This document shows positions 11,715 through 22,732 of a stretch of DNA of 64,000 bases, one piece after another. Location: the NCBI RefSeq assembly GCF_000687475.1, contig NC_057320.1, forward strand, positions 4,243,501 through 4,307,500. The letters are read 5' to 3'. The notes under the pieces are model-generated. The model did no database searches, was not told where the DNA came from, and saw nothing but the letters and a program-made list of their open reading frames with translations. Position 1 is the stretch's first letter, and each line of letters starts with the position of its first letter. A program made the position numbers and the translations under genes. The DNA is from Ustilaginoidea virens (taxonomy: Eukaryota; Ascomycota; Sordariomycetes; Hypocreales; Clavicipitaceae).

Positions 11715-14700
11715 TTCGGGCAAAGTGAGAAGCTCAAACGGGGGGGGCCTTGGGAGCTTGCGGCACGTAGAGCAAGATGAAGATGGGGGTTTAGAGCGAC
11801 AGGAGGGTCAGCAGCGGGATTCTGGCGCAAAAGAAAGAAGTAGACTCGAAGCAGATAATTTTCGTTTCTTTTCCGCAGTGATGAACCCCGACGAGACCGA
11901 GAGGGCGTTTCAAGTCGAGCTGCCGCGGTGGAAAATATATATGTGTTCCCCCCCCCCCCCCCCATCCTCCCGTTTCTTCTCTTTCCACTCGCTGCTTCAT
12001 CTCTACGGGTGGCGTGACGGCTTTGTGCTGGGAGGGTTCAAGGGCATGCTTTCTGCTTTCTGCTTTCTGATGGCTTGCCGTGGGCTGGATGTAACCGGTG
12101 CCCAAAACGCGGTCGCAGCTGCGGCGATGGGTCGTGACGGAGGAGGCACGTTTTCCCCTTGTATACGAGTCGGAGCCCAAAGGTGGTGTTGTGTATTTCT
12201 GCAAGCCGCAAGGGTCTTGCATCAGGCATGTCGTACCCGTCGCTGCAAGGGTATCGGCATGACTCGACGGCACGGCAGGCGAGAAACTTCTGATCTGGCG
12301 GAGCAAAAGGGTCTTGGGACAGAGGCTTCAAGCCTTTCGCACTCGCAGCCAATGACGGGAAAAGAGGGGAGAGGGGGGGGGGGGTTGTTTTCGGGACCGG
12401 GTGGTGTTTGGCCGTCAATGAGGCCCGTATGGCTGGCTGGGCGAGAGAGCAGAGAGGAGAGGAGAGGAGAGCTGTGGCGACATGGGTGTGTAGTTGTAGA
12501 TGGATGCTTGAACTTGAACTATTGCCTCTTGATTCTATCTTCTCATTTGCCCGGGGAGAAATTGGTGGTGTGGGTTGGCAGCGCAGCCATTCTTGGCCTG
12601 CCCTCGGCAGCAACGAGGGGCAAGCAGCGCATTGCCAACGACGCTGAAAGTCTGAATGGCTGAATTAGGCTTTCCGTTCTCGCAAACATCCTCGCTGGAT
12701 CGATCGGGTGCCACAGCTCTTTCTTTCGATCCCCCCCCCCCGTTTTTTCCTTTCCTGCCACAGCGTCTGGGGTCGCTCTGCCGTGGGATACTAGCAGCTC
12801 GCCGGTTTTGATCTGCCGCGGCGTACAGAGAGGACACGGCACTCCGTCGCACAGCTGCGGGTTACTTTGGCCCTCGCGGGACAGTCCCGTCCTGTGCGGG
12901 CTTTGCGATGGGAAACCACAAAAAAAAAAAAAAAAGGAAAAAAAAGGAAAAAAAAAAAAAAGCCAGACGACGACCTCTTGGACCCGGGAGCTAAAAAGCT
13001 ACGTACGCCATCCCGCGGCGGGGTGCAGCACCGCCCTTTGCAGTCCGGCGGAAGCCAGTGGCCGTGGCCAGATCACCATGACGACGATGCAGCCGGACCA
13101 GCGACGTGCGTCAACATCGAAGAGGGGGGGGGGGAGTGGTTCAAAGCTCGACATGGCCCGTCTTTGCGCTACCGTGCTCGGGGCCTCGTATTGGGCTGCA
13201 GGACGGCGGCGCAGGGCTTTGGCCTGCTGTGCTGTGGCGTGGACGTTTCGCGACGGGGAACCGGTGATGGGATGCCAAGTTTGATTTTTGCTCGGCGCGG
13301 CTGCAAGGCTGTGTGTGCAGTTGGGCTGCTTGCCGCAAGGTTGTGGTGTTGAGCGACGGTCGAGATGGGTAGGCCCGTCAAGCATGGCAGACGTGCTCTG
13401 GCCGTGATTCGCCGTGGTTCGCCGTCGTTGGCCGTCGATGGCCGTCGTTGACCGTCGTTGACCGTCGTTGACCGTCGTTGACCGTCGTTGGCCGTCGTTG
13501 GCATCCAGGTCTTGAGGCCAAGGCGAGCTTCTCAACAAGGTCTCATCCTCCTTCCCGGATGGCCTGTCCCTCTTTCCCTTGGGCTGAGCCGCGAGGGCGG
13601 TGTCCCCATGACGGCAAGGCTGCTTGGCGTGATTGCAGCCTGTGAATGAGGGAAATCAAAAACGTTTGCTGCCATCGACAACACGGGCAGGGTCCAACAA
13701 TTGCCGGCCGACCGCTGCAGTGCTCCGTCGGCCAAACCCCCCTCCCCCTCCCCGTTGCACTCTGGTCTCGTCGACGAAAAGGCTGTGAAAACTCTGATTC
13801 GGCACGCTGCACGTTGCGTCCTGCACCATGTTGGGCATCCTAGGCGGAGGGAGGGAGGGAGGGAGGGAGGAGCCATCGCCAGCCGGGTTGTAGTCCAAGT
13901 CGCTGGCGTGATGAGGTTGATGATGATGGTGTTGACGCTGCGGCGATGAGATCTTGTTATGCACAAGGGTCCCCGTCATTAGAAGAAGCAGATGCAAAGT
14001 GTGCGGTAGGGTCGGCATGTCCCACCCCATCAATCAATCAAACTGGCGCAAACTTCTTCATCAAGTGCCATGGGCTGCGTCGCATCGTCTTGGGAAGAAA
14101 GAAGCCCGGGCGTACCGTGCGAGAAGCTGCGTCATGCGACATCCTTGGTTTCCCTCCTCCCCCCCTCCACTCCCCCCCCCCCCCCCCCCCGGGGGGCAAT
14201 GGCCACGGGACAAAGGGTCGTACTCAAGCGTTGTGCGGGACGCTGAGCCACTTGCATGGACTCGAAAAAAACCAAGTGCGGGAATTCTGTGCGTGATACG
14301 ATTTGAGACGCCTTGCTTGATTCGCTGCGGGTGACGGGTGTTTTTGCAGCAAGGAGCACTTGAACACGACGATGGAACCGAGTGCCCAGTGCGAGGCCTA
14401 CGGTGAGGCCAGGGCCCCCTGCTCCCCCCGCACTTGACATCGACTTTAGCTAAAAGCCGCTTGCCGCTGGCGCCAAGCGACGCATCATCGTCAAGCATGA
14501 TGCGACTGGTCTGGTTTAACTGCTCCTCGCAGGTACCTTTGCATTTTTGCTTCAATGCATGGATGCCCATACGATACCCTCCTAGGGGCCGATTGCGTCC
14601 CTCCTTCCCACGGCTGAGCGAATGACGAACGGCAATGCCGGCTTGCTCATATCCCGTGGCAACTCGCCCTTGTCCTGGACAGCCTCTGCTCTGCTTCGGC

Positions 14701-15109
14701 AGGGCCGGGGCAGAGACGCGAGCTTGGCCAGCTTTATGCTTGCATCCCTGCCCGCCTCAGATCTCAGAGCTTAGAACTCAGGGCTCAGGGCTCAGCCGTC
14801 GTCCTTCAGGATTCAGCCCAGGATGGTTCGAGTGTGGCAAAAACAAATCACCATGACCAGCGACGCGAGTGAGCAGTTGGCCCTTTGGCCGGGCCAAGGC
14901 TGGTCAAAAAAATTCAAACGGTATCGGCGGGTTCCTTGACAAGATGCTCAAGATGCGGTGAAACGCGGACGCAAAGCGGGAAGCCCAACATGCACACCAA
15001 GGGTCTCGATTTTACCAGCCCATCCTCCAACTGCTTGGCCAGTCCCATTATCACCATCGTCACCTTTGTCAGTCATCGTCATCATCCCCAGCATCAGTTC
15101 CACGACCGA
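11715..15109. other. Gene-poor spacer
   Basis: About 3.4 kb without a gene I can support; several open frames of 100-330 codons lack any family motif. Holds C runs at about 11948-11963 and 12731-12740, a GAGAG run near 12455-12470, A runs near 12920-12960, a decamer array (13401-13503), GGGA repeats near 13850-13870 and a long C run near 14174-14190. Confidence 0.55.
13401..13503. repeat. GTTGACCGTC decamer tandem repeat
   Basis: About ten head-to-tail 10-bp units (GTTGGCCGTC / GTTGACCGTC / GTTCGCCGT variants) without spacers. A single 10-bp period with no unique spacers rules out a CRISPR array. Confidence 0.85.
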
Positions 15110-15581
15110 CTACGCGGGCCCTGGTGGAATTCCAGGCCCTGCTAGAAATGGACCCTCGTGCTGCGGGCCTTTTGCCGCACATTCAGACGTATAGATTTCG
15201 CACAGCCTGCACTGTAAGAAGTTTGGCCCAGTGTCATTCTCGCCATCGCACTTCCACTTCGCCAGGCAGTCATTTTTCTTCTTCTCGTCGCACGGAACCG
15301 CCTCGGTTCTCTTTGCTTCCTTTTCGCCTCCTTCTTTGCTCGGGGGCCCAGACGACCGCTTGACGACATGGCTCAAGCCGGGATCGTAAACTATCGCACC
15401 TGGACTCGCAAACGTCAGCTGCAGCATGGCAGGCATGGGGGGGTTGGCATTCACCACCGGGAGGGGGCGGATGCTCACTCGAGCGAGTGTAGCTCCTTAC
15501 GTCGGCCTCGCCAGCATCGACTGGGGCGGCGATGACGCCGACGGCGAGCATGGCGGTGAGAGTGGCCAGGGAAAACTTCAT
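15110..15581 (-). CDS. Small secreted six-cysteine protein (effector-like)
   Basis: Two exons, 15501-15581 and 15110-15418, joined by an 82-bp intron (GAC|GTAAGG...GCTGCAG|CTG) in phase 0, give 129 residues. Residues 1-20 are a clear signal peptide (MKFSLATLTAMLAVGVIAAP). A dibasic VVKR site at about residues 44-47 could be a Kex2 processing point. The mature C-terminal part has exactly six cysteines (motifs PCDEKKKNDC, KWKC, QCRLCE, SEC) in about 40 residues, typical of disulphide-stabilised secreted fungal proteins. It ends in a Gly/Pro-rich tail. A TATA-like TTTAAAAG lies about 110 bp upstream of the start (minus strand, near 15690). I recognise no family; a role in host interaction or antimicrobial activity is only inference. 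Confidence 0.72.
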
Positions 15582-16954
15582 GGTGCCGGGTCTTGCGGGA
15601 TGCGGCCTGCTTGCACCGGGACGAGTTTGAATTATCGAGTTGCTCGCTGGACCTTGGACCCTTTCGGGAACCCAGTCCACGTCCGCCTCTTTTAAACGTC
15701 CCGAGAGCCCTGATATTTCTCTCAGCAGGTCAGTGCGGCCAACGGCGCTCAAAGATGCGTTTTGTTCACCAGGGGCACTCATACCGCGCTTGCTCTGCTC
15801 TGCTATTCATTGTCTATATTCGCCCGCTGTACCGTGCGGCTTCCTATCGACACTGTGTCTCCTGCAGTCCCTGATCACAACGCACTGTACGGCGTGGATA
15901 ACCCCAGCGGTCATACAGTGCGTCAGATGTTAAGATACTGTACCGCACCGCCCTGGACGGCGACGCATCTAGGTGAAGCCTGGTCCAGCTGGAACTCACT
16001 TTGGCCATGACGGCCCGAGTTCTGCTGCTCAAGCTGTCCGGAAGCTACTCGGCGGAAACGAGGCACAGCACTGTCCGGTTGTTACCCCGGAGGCGCGGGG
16101 AGACTTGACTTTCCGCCCCTATTTCCAGGAGAATCTCATGGAGCGGTTTTACTAAAAAAAAAGAAGAAGAAGAAAGCACTCAGTGCCGACCACAACCTTC
16201 TTTGTCGTTTCGCTCTACTCCAGCTTCCTACGGCACTGTCCGCCAAGTGCTCCGTACTCGGGCCCGGTCCGACTGCAACTCTGGCCGAAATGGGACGCGG
16301 CGAATTTCAAAGCTGCAACGAGGTAGCAAAGGACTTCCCCTGAAGCTCCCATCGCGGGTGTCTCGTCAACCTCGCGGCCAGCAAACGACAACACAAAACA
16401 TGCGGCCGTGTTGGGAAAAAAAAGCTGTCTCTTATCGGTTGGGACAACTCCCCATGGCGGCATTACTCCATCCCAAGAAGACCGATTCCGCATCACCATG
16501 CAAGCCACCCTGCGGTTCTTGCGTTCTGCTGCTCCGCTCGCTCGCTGTCCCGTCTCGAGCTTCCCCTCGGCTAGGAGCTGCAAAAAGCTGCGCATCCACT
16601 GTCCCGCGGTGATCTCCCGAGCTTTCTGGGTGCGCCCTCGGAGAAGCGCGCTGACTGGCACTGGAAGCGGCCAGCGCCAGGTCAGAAAATTTATCTTCAA
16701 GGCGAAACAACGAGAGACGGGAAACAGGAGGCCTTGGCAGATTCGTTGCGACAAGGCTCCAAGTCTGATTATCACCAAGAAACTTTGCTAGTTCTAACTG
16801 ACGTTGGAGACGCATTTTCAAAACCCGCCAGCTCATCGTTTACAAATCATACACGCCCAAGTGGCCGGTGGTCGACCAGGCTTGTTCCCCCGCCCCGTTT
16901 CTCACACAAGTCGCGACTACGTACGGGCCAGCCGTTGGTGTTTATCCAAGCCAT
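15582..16954. other. Spacer upstream of the secreted Cys-rich gene
   Basis: No gene recognised. Contains the promoter of the 15581 gene and the 3' end of the esterase. A TGCTCCGTACTCGG motif lies near 16248. Confidence 0.5.
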
Positions 16955-18526
16955 TCAGGCACTTGATTGGCATTTCCAGCTCGCTGCGTCCCCCGCGTCC
17001 GCGTGGCCGTTGTACACGTTTCGGAGCGGGTACTTGCAGTGATCGCGGTGCGCCACAGCCCGAGACGACGCGTCCCCGTTGGCGTGCTTGGTTCCGCGAA
17101 TCACTTCCGGCGCGACACCTTGCTCAACCCATTTCACCATGGCAAACAAGACGTTGCGGAGCGGGTCGAGGGAAGCCACGGTGCTCTTTGTGTTGCCGAT
17201 GGAGCCGGCCCCACGGCCGCCGGCGCAGTGCCCCAGCCCGGATATGCGGAAAAACCTGTAAAAGTCATCCAGCTTGGCCGGCGGCAGGCCCATTGTCCTG
17301 GAAACGTGGTCGTAATACCAGATCGAGTTCTCGCTGCTGATGACGGGATCCTCGAGCCCGTGGTAGTGCAGAATCTTGCCGCCCCGGTTTTGGAACTTGG
17401 ACAGGTCCCCGTCCCGGGTCGCCACGTTGAAGGGATTCAGTCTTTCGGCAGCTACCCAGTCTTTCAGGCTCAGTTGGGACGGGGCCCACGACGGGTCGTT
17501 GTAGACGACGTATCGGAACCACTCGGTCGAGTAACTGAGAGGTTGCGCCGCGAAGATGTTGGCAAAGTTTGGCCCGGGCTGCATGCGAGGGCACATCAAG
17601 TCTCCCTGAGAGCTTCGGAGGGGTGAAAAGACGGCGCGAACCGCTCCGGCCTGCGCGGCAGTCAGGCAGTTGTTGGTCCGGCCGGCCGCGCACAGGAGGG
17701 CCTCGGGGCGGTAATGGCAGAGATGCGGGTCTTCCAAAACGCCGTCCACCACGCCGTCCAGGTGGTCGCACTGCTTAAGCACGTCTGCGTAGACGAGATT
17801 CCATTCTGCCGGGGTCAGGAAGGTTGGAGAACCCGGCCGCCCCAGGAGATTGGAAAAATGCCCGCTCCAGTAGATTAGAGAGTTGAAGTTGATGGCCGGA
17901 GCGCCGGCGACAATGCCATCAAAGTCGTCGGGGAAGGACTGCGCCTCCTTGAAGCCCTGCCGACCGCCCGTCGAGCAGCCAAGGTAGTACGCCTTCGTGT
18001 GCCGCTTTCCGTAGTAGGCCCTGCTAGCTTCCTTTACCACAGAGGAGGCGGTGTGAATGGCGCGGGAGACGTAGTCTTCCACCGTCCCGGGGTTTCTGTA
18101 AAAGGCCGCGCCGCCGCCATCATGGCCGTTGTTGGTCCCCACGGTGGCAAAGCCCGCGGAGACGCCGTAGTTGATGTCGTCGTAGTGAATGCACCCGTCA
18201 AGGCCTGAGTTGCCAACGGCCAGGACCCTCCCGGTCCACTTATCCGGCAGCCAAACCTCCATGCTTACCTTGCTCGTCGAGCTGGTGGTGACTGTTAACG
18301 AGACTCGACAGAGATTCGCATCGACGACTTGCTGGTGGGGTCCGCAGCTCTGCGCTGGAAACGAGCCTCCGGCTTGCAACCGGTGGGCGGAATGGATGAG
18401 GGCATTGGGAATGCGGAGCGATTTCGACAGAGCAGCGCACCCGTCGGCATCAGAGGGAGATGCTAAAGCGTGCGCAGCAAAGTGCACCGCAGCAAGAAAG
18501 AATGACGGAGAAGGAGGCATCTTCAT
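16955..18526 (-). CDS. Secreted feruloyl esterase / tannase family protein
   Basis: Single-exon, 523-residue serine hydrolase of the tannase/feruloyl esterase family, expected to cleave phenolic esters from plant cell wall or tannins outside the cell. The N-terminus is a signal peptide with likely cleavage after HALAS (about residue 23). The nucleophile elbow is GCSTGGRQG, with a Cys directly before the Ser, and the catalytic His lies in GLGHCAGG with a Cys directly after it. This CS-HC pairing is the family hallmark, where a disulphide bridges the residues flanking the catalytic pair. The Asp is probably in GLEDPVIS. Other family landmarks are AVGNSGLDG, GTNNGHDGG and the substrate lid with Cys pairs. 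Either ferulate or gallate esters could be the substrate. Confidence 0.9.
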   Translation of the reverse strand: MKMPPSPSFFLAAVHFAAHALASPSDADGCAALSKSLRIPNALIHSAHRLQAGGSFPAQSCGPHQQVVDANLCRVSLTVTTSSTSKVSMEVWLPDKWTGRVLAVGNSGLDGCIHYDDINYGVSAGFATVGTNNGHDGGGAAFYRNPGTVEDYVSRAIHTASSVVKEASRAYYGKRHTKAYYLGCSTGGRQGFKEAQSFPDDFDGIVAGAPAINFNSLIYWSGHFSNLLGRPGSPTFLTPAEWNLVYADVLKQCDHLDGVVDGVLEDPHLCHYRPEALLCAAGRTNNCLTAAQAGAVRAVFSPLRSSQGDLMCPRMQPGPNFANIFAAQPLSYSTEWFRYVVYNDPSWAPSQLSLKDWVAAERLNPFNVATRDGDLSKFQNRGGKILHYHGLEDPVISSENSIWYYDHVSRTMGLPPAKLDDFYRFFRISGLGHCAGGRGAGSIGNTKSTVASLDPLRNVLFAMVKWVEQGVAPEVIRGTKHANGDASSRAVAHRDHCKYPLRNVYNGHADAGDAASWKCQSSA

Positions 18527-19541
18527 CAGCTTTCATCACCTGGTCGAAAAGATGAAGCGAGCTGGACGAGGAACAACGACGCCCGTGAACAGGACCCCCC
18601 GGTGGAAAGAAGGAGCCAAGCCTTCTTTATTCGTCCAACATGAACATATCGATACACCACTTGTACGGGTCAAGTTAGCCCTCTTCTAATTCTATCCCGG
18701 GCTATAGCCTGAAGTTTGAACGGGTCAACGGCTGAGACACTTTGTGGTACGAGGTTGAGGATCAAGAACTGCCGCACGCCAGTGTCAGATAGAGTTGGCT
18801 GAACTTTGTCTCCCGTGAGTTGGCAGGGGTGGTAGTTTCGGGCTCCGCCCGTCAGTCTCAACGACAAGGAAGACGGACGTGGGTAATGCCATGGTGAGAT
18901 GGGGTTGCTGCAGAAGAAAAGATGACAAGGAAAAAGGGAAGAGAAAGTTCTCGATGACGCTTTGCCTGGTCATGTGACGCTTCACGCGCAAGTGGAAGTG
19001 GAGACTGCCATGTTGCTGCCTGTCGGGAACCAGTCTGATTCTTGCTGCGAGTCAATGTACCATGCTTGTCCGCCATGCTAAACGCTAGTTATAGCCGAGT
19101 GGACGCGAGCCGCTATGATCTCGGCAGTTGGGTCAAAAGATTAAGCAAGCATTCCACTCCTGCAATCTGGAGTAGATCAACTCTTGTTCCCCATACATAG
19201 ATGAAACCAGCCCCTAGCGGTCGATATGCTAAACAAGGTACGGAGTACTCTGGATATGAAACTTATTAATCGTGGATATAATGCATTCACATAATGAATA
19301 TGAGAGCCCCTGTATATCATGTACGTCCTATGTATGTCTGTTGATTTTATAAACGATAATCTTTCCCAGTACGCACTTCTCGGCCTATAAGTAAGTTATT
19401 TCTCCTGCTTTTTCAGTGCTCGTGTAAGAGGTAGGCACGCTGTTGATAAGATTTGAACTCAGTTCACCGCCAAGACCAATGGCAAAACCAACGAAACACC
19501 CTACCCATTCACTGGGATCCATGGCGGCAAAAATCTAAACG

Positions 19542-19615
19542 TGGTTTCGCCCGGGCTCGAACCGGGGACCTTCTCGGTGTTAGCGAGAAATCATGACCAA
19601 CTAGACCACGAAACC
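19542..19615 (-). tRNA. tRNA-Val(AAC)
   Basis: A 74-nt cloverleaf on the minus strand without intron. The acceptor arms GGTTTCG and CGAAACC pair fully and the discriminator is A. The anticodon stem TCTCG/CGAGA encloses loop CTAACAC, giving anticodon AAC. The T arm CCCGG-TTCGAGC-CCGGG is perfect and the D arm carries TAGTTGGTC. It decodes GUU and, with A34 to inosine, GUC and GUA. Confidence 0.95.
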
Positions 19616-19687
19616 GCAGCTCCTGATTGGCTGTGAACGACGGCGTCAATAGCAATCATATAGGTCATGCAAATTAAGCCGGCGTAT

Positions 19688-19748
19688 TATGATTATTATT
19701 ATTGTTGTTATTATTATTATTTTCATTATCATTATTATTTTTATTTAA
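19688..19748. repeat. TTA/ATT microsatellite next to tRNA-Val
   Basis: Imperfect ATT/GTT/ATT trinucleotides followed by a T/A-rich tail, about 75 bp from the 5' end of the tRNA gene. Confidence 0.8.
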
Positions 19749-20345
19749 TTATGCTAGGGGGGCTATTTAGTAGCTACATAACCTATCTAGTTCGAAAGGG
19801 AAAAGCCTGAGTGCCAGGGGAAAAACCTTTCTGCGAAGATTTGAACAGCTGCAAATCGTCCCCTTGGTGGGGGCGATGTGATCCAAGCCGGCGTACTACT
19901 TGACAGATAGGTAATTAATTAGCTGCCTGTCGTCAATGTGCCGTGCGCAATTTTTACTCGGATTGCTTCTGCAAACCGCGTTTCCGATAGCGATTCGTGA
20001 GCGTTTTTTCGGCAAGCACATGTCTGGGATAATCGAGCAGGCCAATCATTCGATGCTTATTCGGCGGAATAAATGAGGCTTTTTCATCAGAATATTATGC
20101 TACGTAGCGCATAAGGAGATTTCATTACCCTTTCCCAATACAGGCTCGGCTAAAGTGACCAGACTCAGAAACTTTGGCGTACGACTGGCAATCCGCAGGA
20201 AAATGGTGATTATCATCGCTCCTCGTAACGGCCAGTCCTCTTGCATCGCAATCATGCGTCGTAGAGGCCATTTCGTCTGCGTCATGGCTGAAGCGGCTGA
20301 TTTTCTGGTCCGCTACTTGGTACAGAAGATGGCGAAGCAAATACA

Positions 20346-21338
20346 CTACGCGTACTGAGCGGTTTCGCTCTCGCTCCAGTCCCAGAATCTCCTCACAACA
20401 GAAGTCTCATCCGTCCGGGACTCTTCCACAGACTTGCGCAAATCGCCCCGCAGGGTACTGTTGCCCTCTCTCCCCCACGGAATCACAAACATGCCACCAT
20501 TCTCCGGCTGAATGTCCGGACTCCAGCCAGAGTAGAGCTCGGTATAGGCCCCATATCGAACGGGGTGACTGAAAATCTTGGCTGCCAGGGTTGAAAGGAG
20601 GTCCAGATGGCGATGAAGGTCGCTTTTAAGGTTTCCGGGGTTGAACGAGACGCTCAAGATGCCGTGGCTGCCATATCGACGGCTAAACTCGGATGCGTAG
20701 AATATGCCGGCAGCTTTGGATTGCCCGTAGTTGACCCACTGCGTCGAAGAAACCACCGGAGCCCCGTCCTTGCCAAGGCTGACACCTCCTTGGGGGGACA
20801 AGGCGCTCGACGCGAGAGAGCTGGCCCATGTGATGCGCACGGAGCCAGGGGGGCTGACGGCCGCCGTCTCCTTCAATACGGGAACGAGGCTTTTGGTAAA
20901 GAGAAAGGGCCCCAAGCAATTGGTGGCCATTTGCAGCTCGTGGCCCTGCTTGCCCTTACTTCCTTTGGGCGGCACCATGATGCCAGCATTGTTCACGAGG
21001 ACGTGGAGCTGCTTCTCCTGGGCGAGGAACGATTCCACCGCCGGCTTGACCGTGGCGAGGTCGGAAAAGTCGACCGAGAGGAAGGCGAGCCGTCCCGTGG
21101 AATGCGGATACTGGTCCTTGATGGCTTTGATGGCCGTGGTGGCTTTTGCCTCGCTCCTGCCGGCGACGTAAACTGTTGCGTTGCGTTGGTACAGGATGGC
21201 TGCCAATTCCTTGCCTACGCCGCTGTAGCCGCCGGTGACGATGTGGACCTTGCCTGTCTGGTCGGGGAGGTTTTTCTCGGTCAAGACGGGCCGAGGGATC
21301 ATGAAGGACTGGGAAAAGGTGGCCGAAAAGGTCGCCAT
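20346..21338 (-). CDS. Short-chain dehydrogenase/reductase, retinol-dehydrogenase-like
   Basis: NAD(P)-dependent classical SDR of 330 residues, single exon, start at ATG 21338 (MATFSATF). The Rossmann cofactor motif TGGYSGVGKE (TGxxxGxG) is near residue 35. LVNNAG follows the fourth strand, a catalytic Ser lies in the ASSLASS region, and YGQSK gives the YxxxK active-site pair. The overall pattern (DQTGKVHIVTGG start, ATNCLGPFLFT) matches fungal WW-domain-oxidoreductase/retinol-dehydrogenase-like SDRs. The substrate cannot be told. No neighbouring biosynthetic genes suggest a pathway. Confidence 0.88.
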   Translation of the reverse strand: MATFSATFSQSFMIPRPVLTEKNLPDQTGKVHIVTGGYSGVGKELAAILYQRNATVYVAGRSEAKATTAIKAIKDQYPHSTGRLAFLSVDFSDLATVKPAVESFLAQEKQLHVLVNNAGIMVPPKGSKGKQGHELQMATNCLGPFLFTKSLVPVLKETAAVSPPGSVRITWASSLASSALSPQGGVSLGKDGAPVVSSTQWVNYGQSKAAGIFYASEFSRRYGSHGILSVSFNPGNLKSDLHRHLDLLSTLAAKIFSHPVRYGAYTELYSGWSPDIQPENGGMFVIPWGREGNSTLRGDLRKSVEESRTDETSVVRRFWDWSESETAQYA

Positions 21339-22732
21339 TTTGGCCCCGGGAGCGCGGAGGTTTGTCGTGGACAAGAAGAGTAGTAGCGCTACGCCCAATG
21401 CGGAGCTGAGAGAGTCTAGCTGTCAGGAAGCGTGCAGAAAGATATTGACGGTAATATTGAATGATGATATCGAGCACCGGCTGACCGAAACTCGCTGTAC
21501 CAGCTATCAATCTATAGCGGGAAGGAATAGGGGTTACTCTAAGGGGCTACACCGGACATCTCCGATATCACCGATATCACCGGCAGCACTAGCCCTTTGG
21601 CAAGGCAAAACCAAAACCGCAAAGCGAGTCTAGTGGGCGAGGCAAACGGGACGCGACAACGCACCGGGAGTTTTCTGGCCGCTCTGGCTGGCCAGATGAT
21701 GGACAACCTCGTCCCGAAGTTGCCGGGCCTGTGGCATAGGTCATGCATGCGCTGCACCTGCAAGCTGCAGCCCAGGACCACAGACGCAAGGTCCGGAGGA
21801 GACGCCAAGCAAGGCCAGGCCGCGCCAGGCCGCGCCAATCTGGGGCCACGTTGTCATGGAGACTCGGCTGCGTCCTGCTCCAACTTGCTTTAAGCAGCCC
21901 GAGGTCTTGATCGACGTTGTTGCTTGGACTGTTCCGACTTGTGGCCCGTTTGTAACGTGCACGTGTAGCCAACCAAGTGCCACCTGCTGGCAGCCGGCAA
22001 GTCGGAGCCGTCATGACCGTCCGTGACCTTGCCTCGCACTGTACTGACTCGGAGTTGCACTCGCTCTCCAAACTTTCAATGCGGTGGCTTGGGTTCTGTG
22101 GGTTGTGGCTTATGGCTTGTGGCTTGTGGCTTGTGGCTTCTTGTGGTTGCTTGTGGTTCTAACGCAGATCCATGACTCGCTGCGCCCTCCCCCATTGACT
22201 TTTTGTTCCATCGACTTGTTCCATCGACTTGTTCCGACCTGTTCCATCGACTTGTTCCATCGACTATGTTGCCGCAAGAGGCTAGTAGTCATCGGGCCAG
22301 TCCCTCCTATCTGCTTATGCCCGGCGACCTTGTTCCCTCGCCCCTCTCTCCGAGTGGAGTAGTCACCGAGTACGGAGTAACCAGCTGTTGTAACCTGGGG
22401 GCTGTCGTATCCTGTGACAGTGTGACCAGACGCTTGCGGCCAGCATTCGCTGGTACCTGCTGGGGTCTGGTCTGATTTGGTCTGGTACTTGCTGTCGGGG
22501 GTGACAAAGCCGCCATCCCGCCAGCCTCACAGCCAGCTGCCCGCCAGACCAGGCCAGGTCAGGCCAGGCCAGGCACCGTCACCTTCCCGCTCGGCTTGGA
22601 GCTTAAAACTCTCTCAACTTCCTCGATCCCATCCAGCCAGCTACTCCTTCGCACCGGCTTCATCTCACCACGCCAGACCACAGCTCTCTTCCCCCCCTCC
22701 CCCACCCTCCCACCGCCCTTACCTCGCACAAG
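21339..22732. other. Divergent promoter region, SDR and M18 aminopeptidase
   Basis: No gene recognised. Both neighbours are transcribed outward from here. Contains GTGGCTT octamer repeats near 22105-22150, TTCCATCGACTTG repeats near 22203-22265, TACGGAGTA at 22371-22379, and a C/T-rich leader before ATG 22733. Confidence 0.55.

Larger units (their letters stand above)
18527..20345. other. AT-richer spacer around tRNA-Val
   Basis: Apart from tRNA-Val(AAC) I see no gene. From about 19080 the base composition turns AT-richer than the flanks. It has a TTA/ATT tract at 19688-19748 and two tRNA-like T-arm fragments (about 19440-19495 and 19838-19890). An AAGCCGGCGTA direct repeat occurs near 19678 and 19886, and a TACGGAGTAC motif at 19239-19248. 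It may be a degraded insertion, but no transposase is readable. Confidence 0.5.

Noticed and set aside
11671..12663. 330-codon plus-strand frame partly antisense to the aquaporin start
   Set aside because: Starts over the aquaporin exon, spans a C run and repeats, and shows no domain or conserved pattern.
13401..13503. Regular short repeats resembling a CRISPR array
   Set aside because: Plain 10-bp tandem repeat with no unique spacers, in a fungal genome.
18240..18689. 166-codon plus-strand frame over the 5' end of the feruloyl esterase
   Set aside because: Antisense to the signal-peptide region of a well-supported gene.
19838..19890. Second tRNA gene on the minus strand
   Set aside because: Only a T-loop-like TTCAAAT is present; acceptor and anticodon stems do not pair, so it is kept only as a possible relic.
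18527..20345. Transposon insertion in the AT-richer island
   Set aside because: No transposase, integrase or reverse-transcriptase motif, terminal repeats or target-site duplication could be found by eye.
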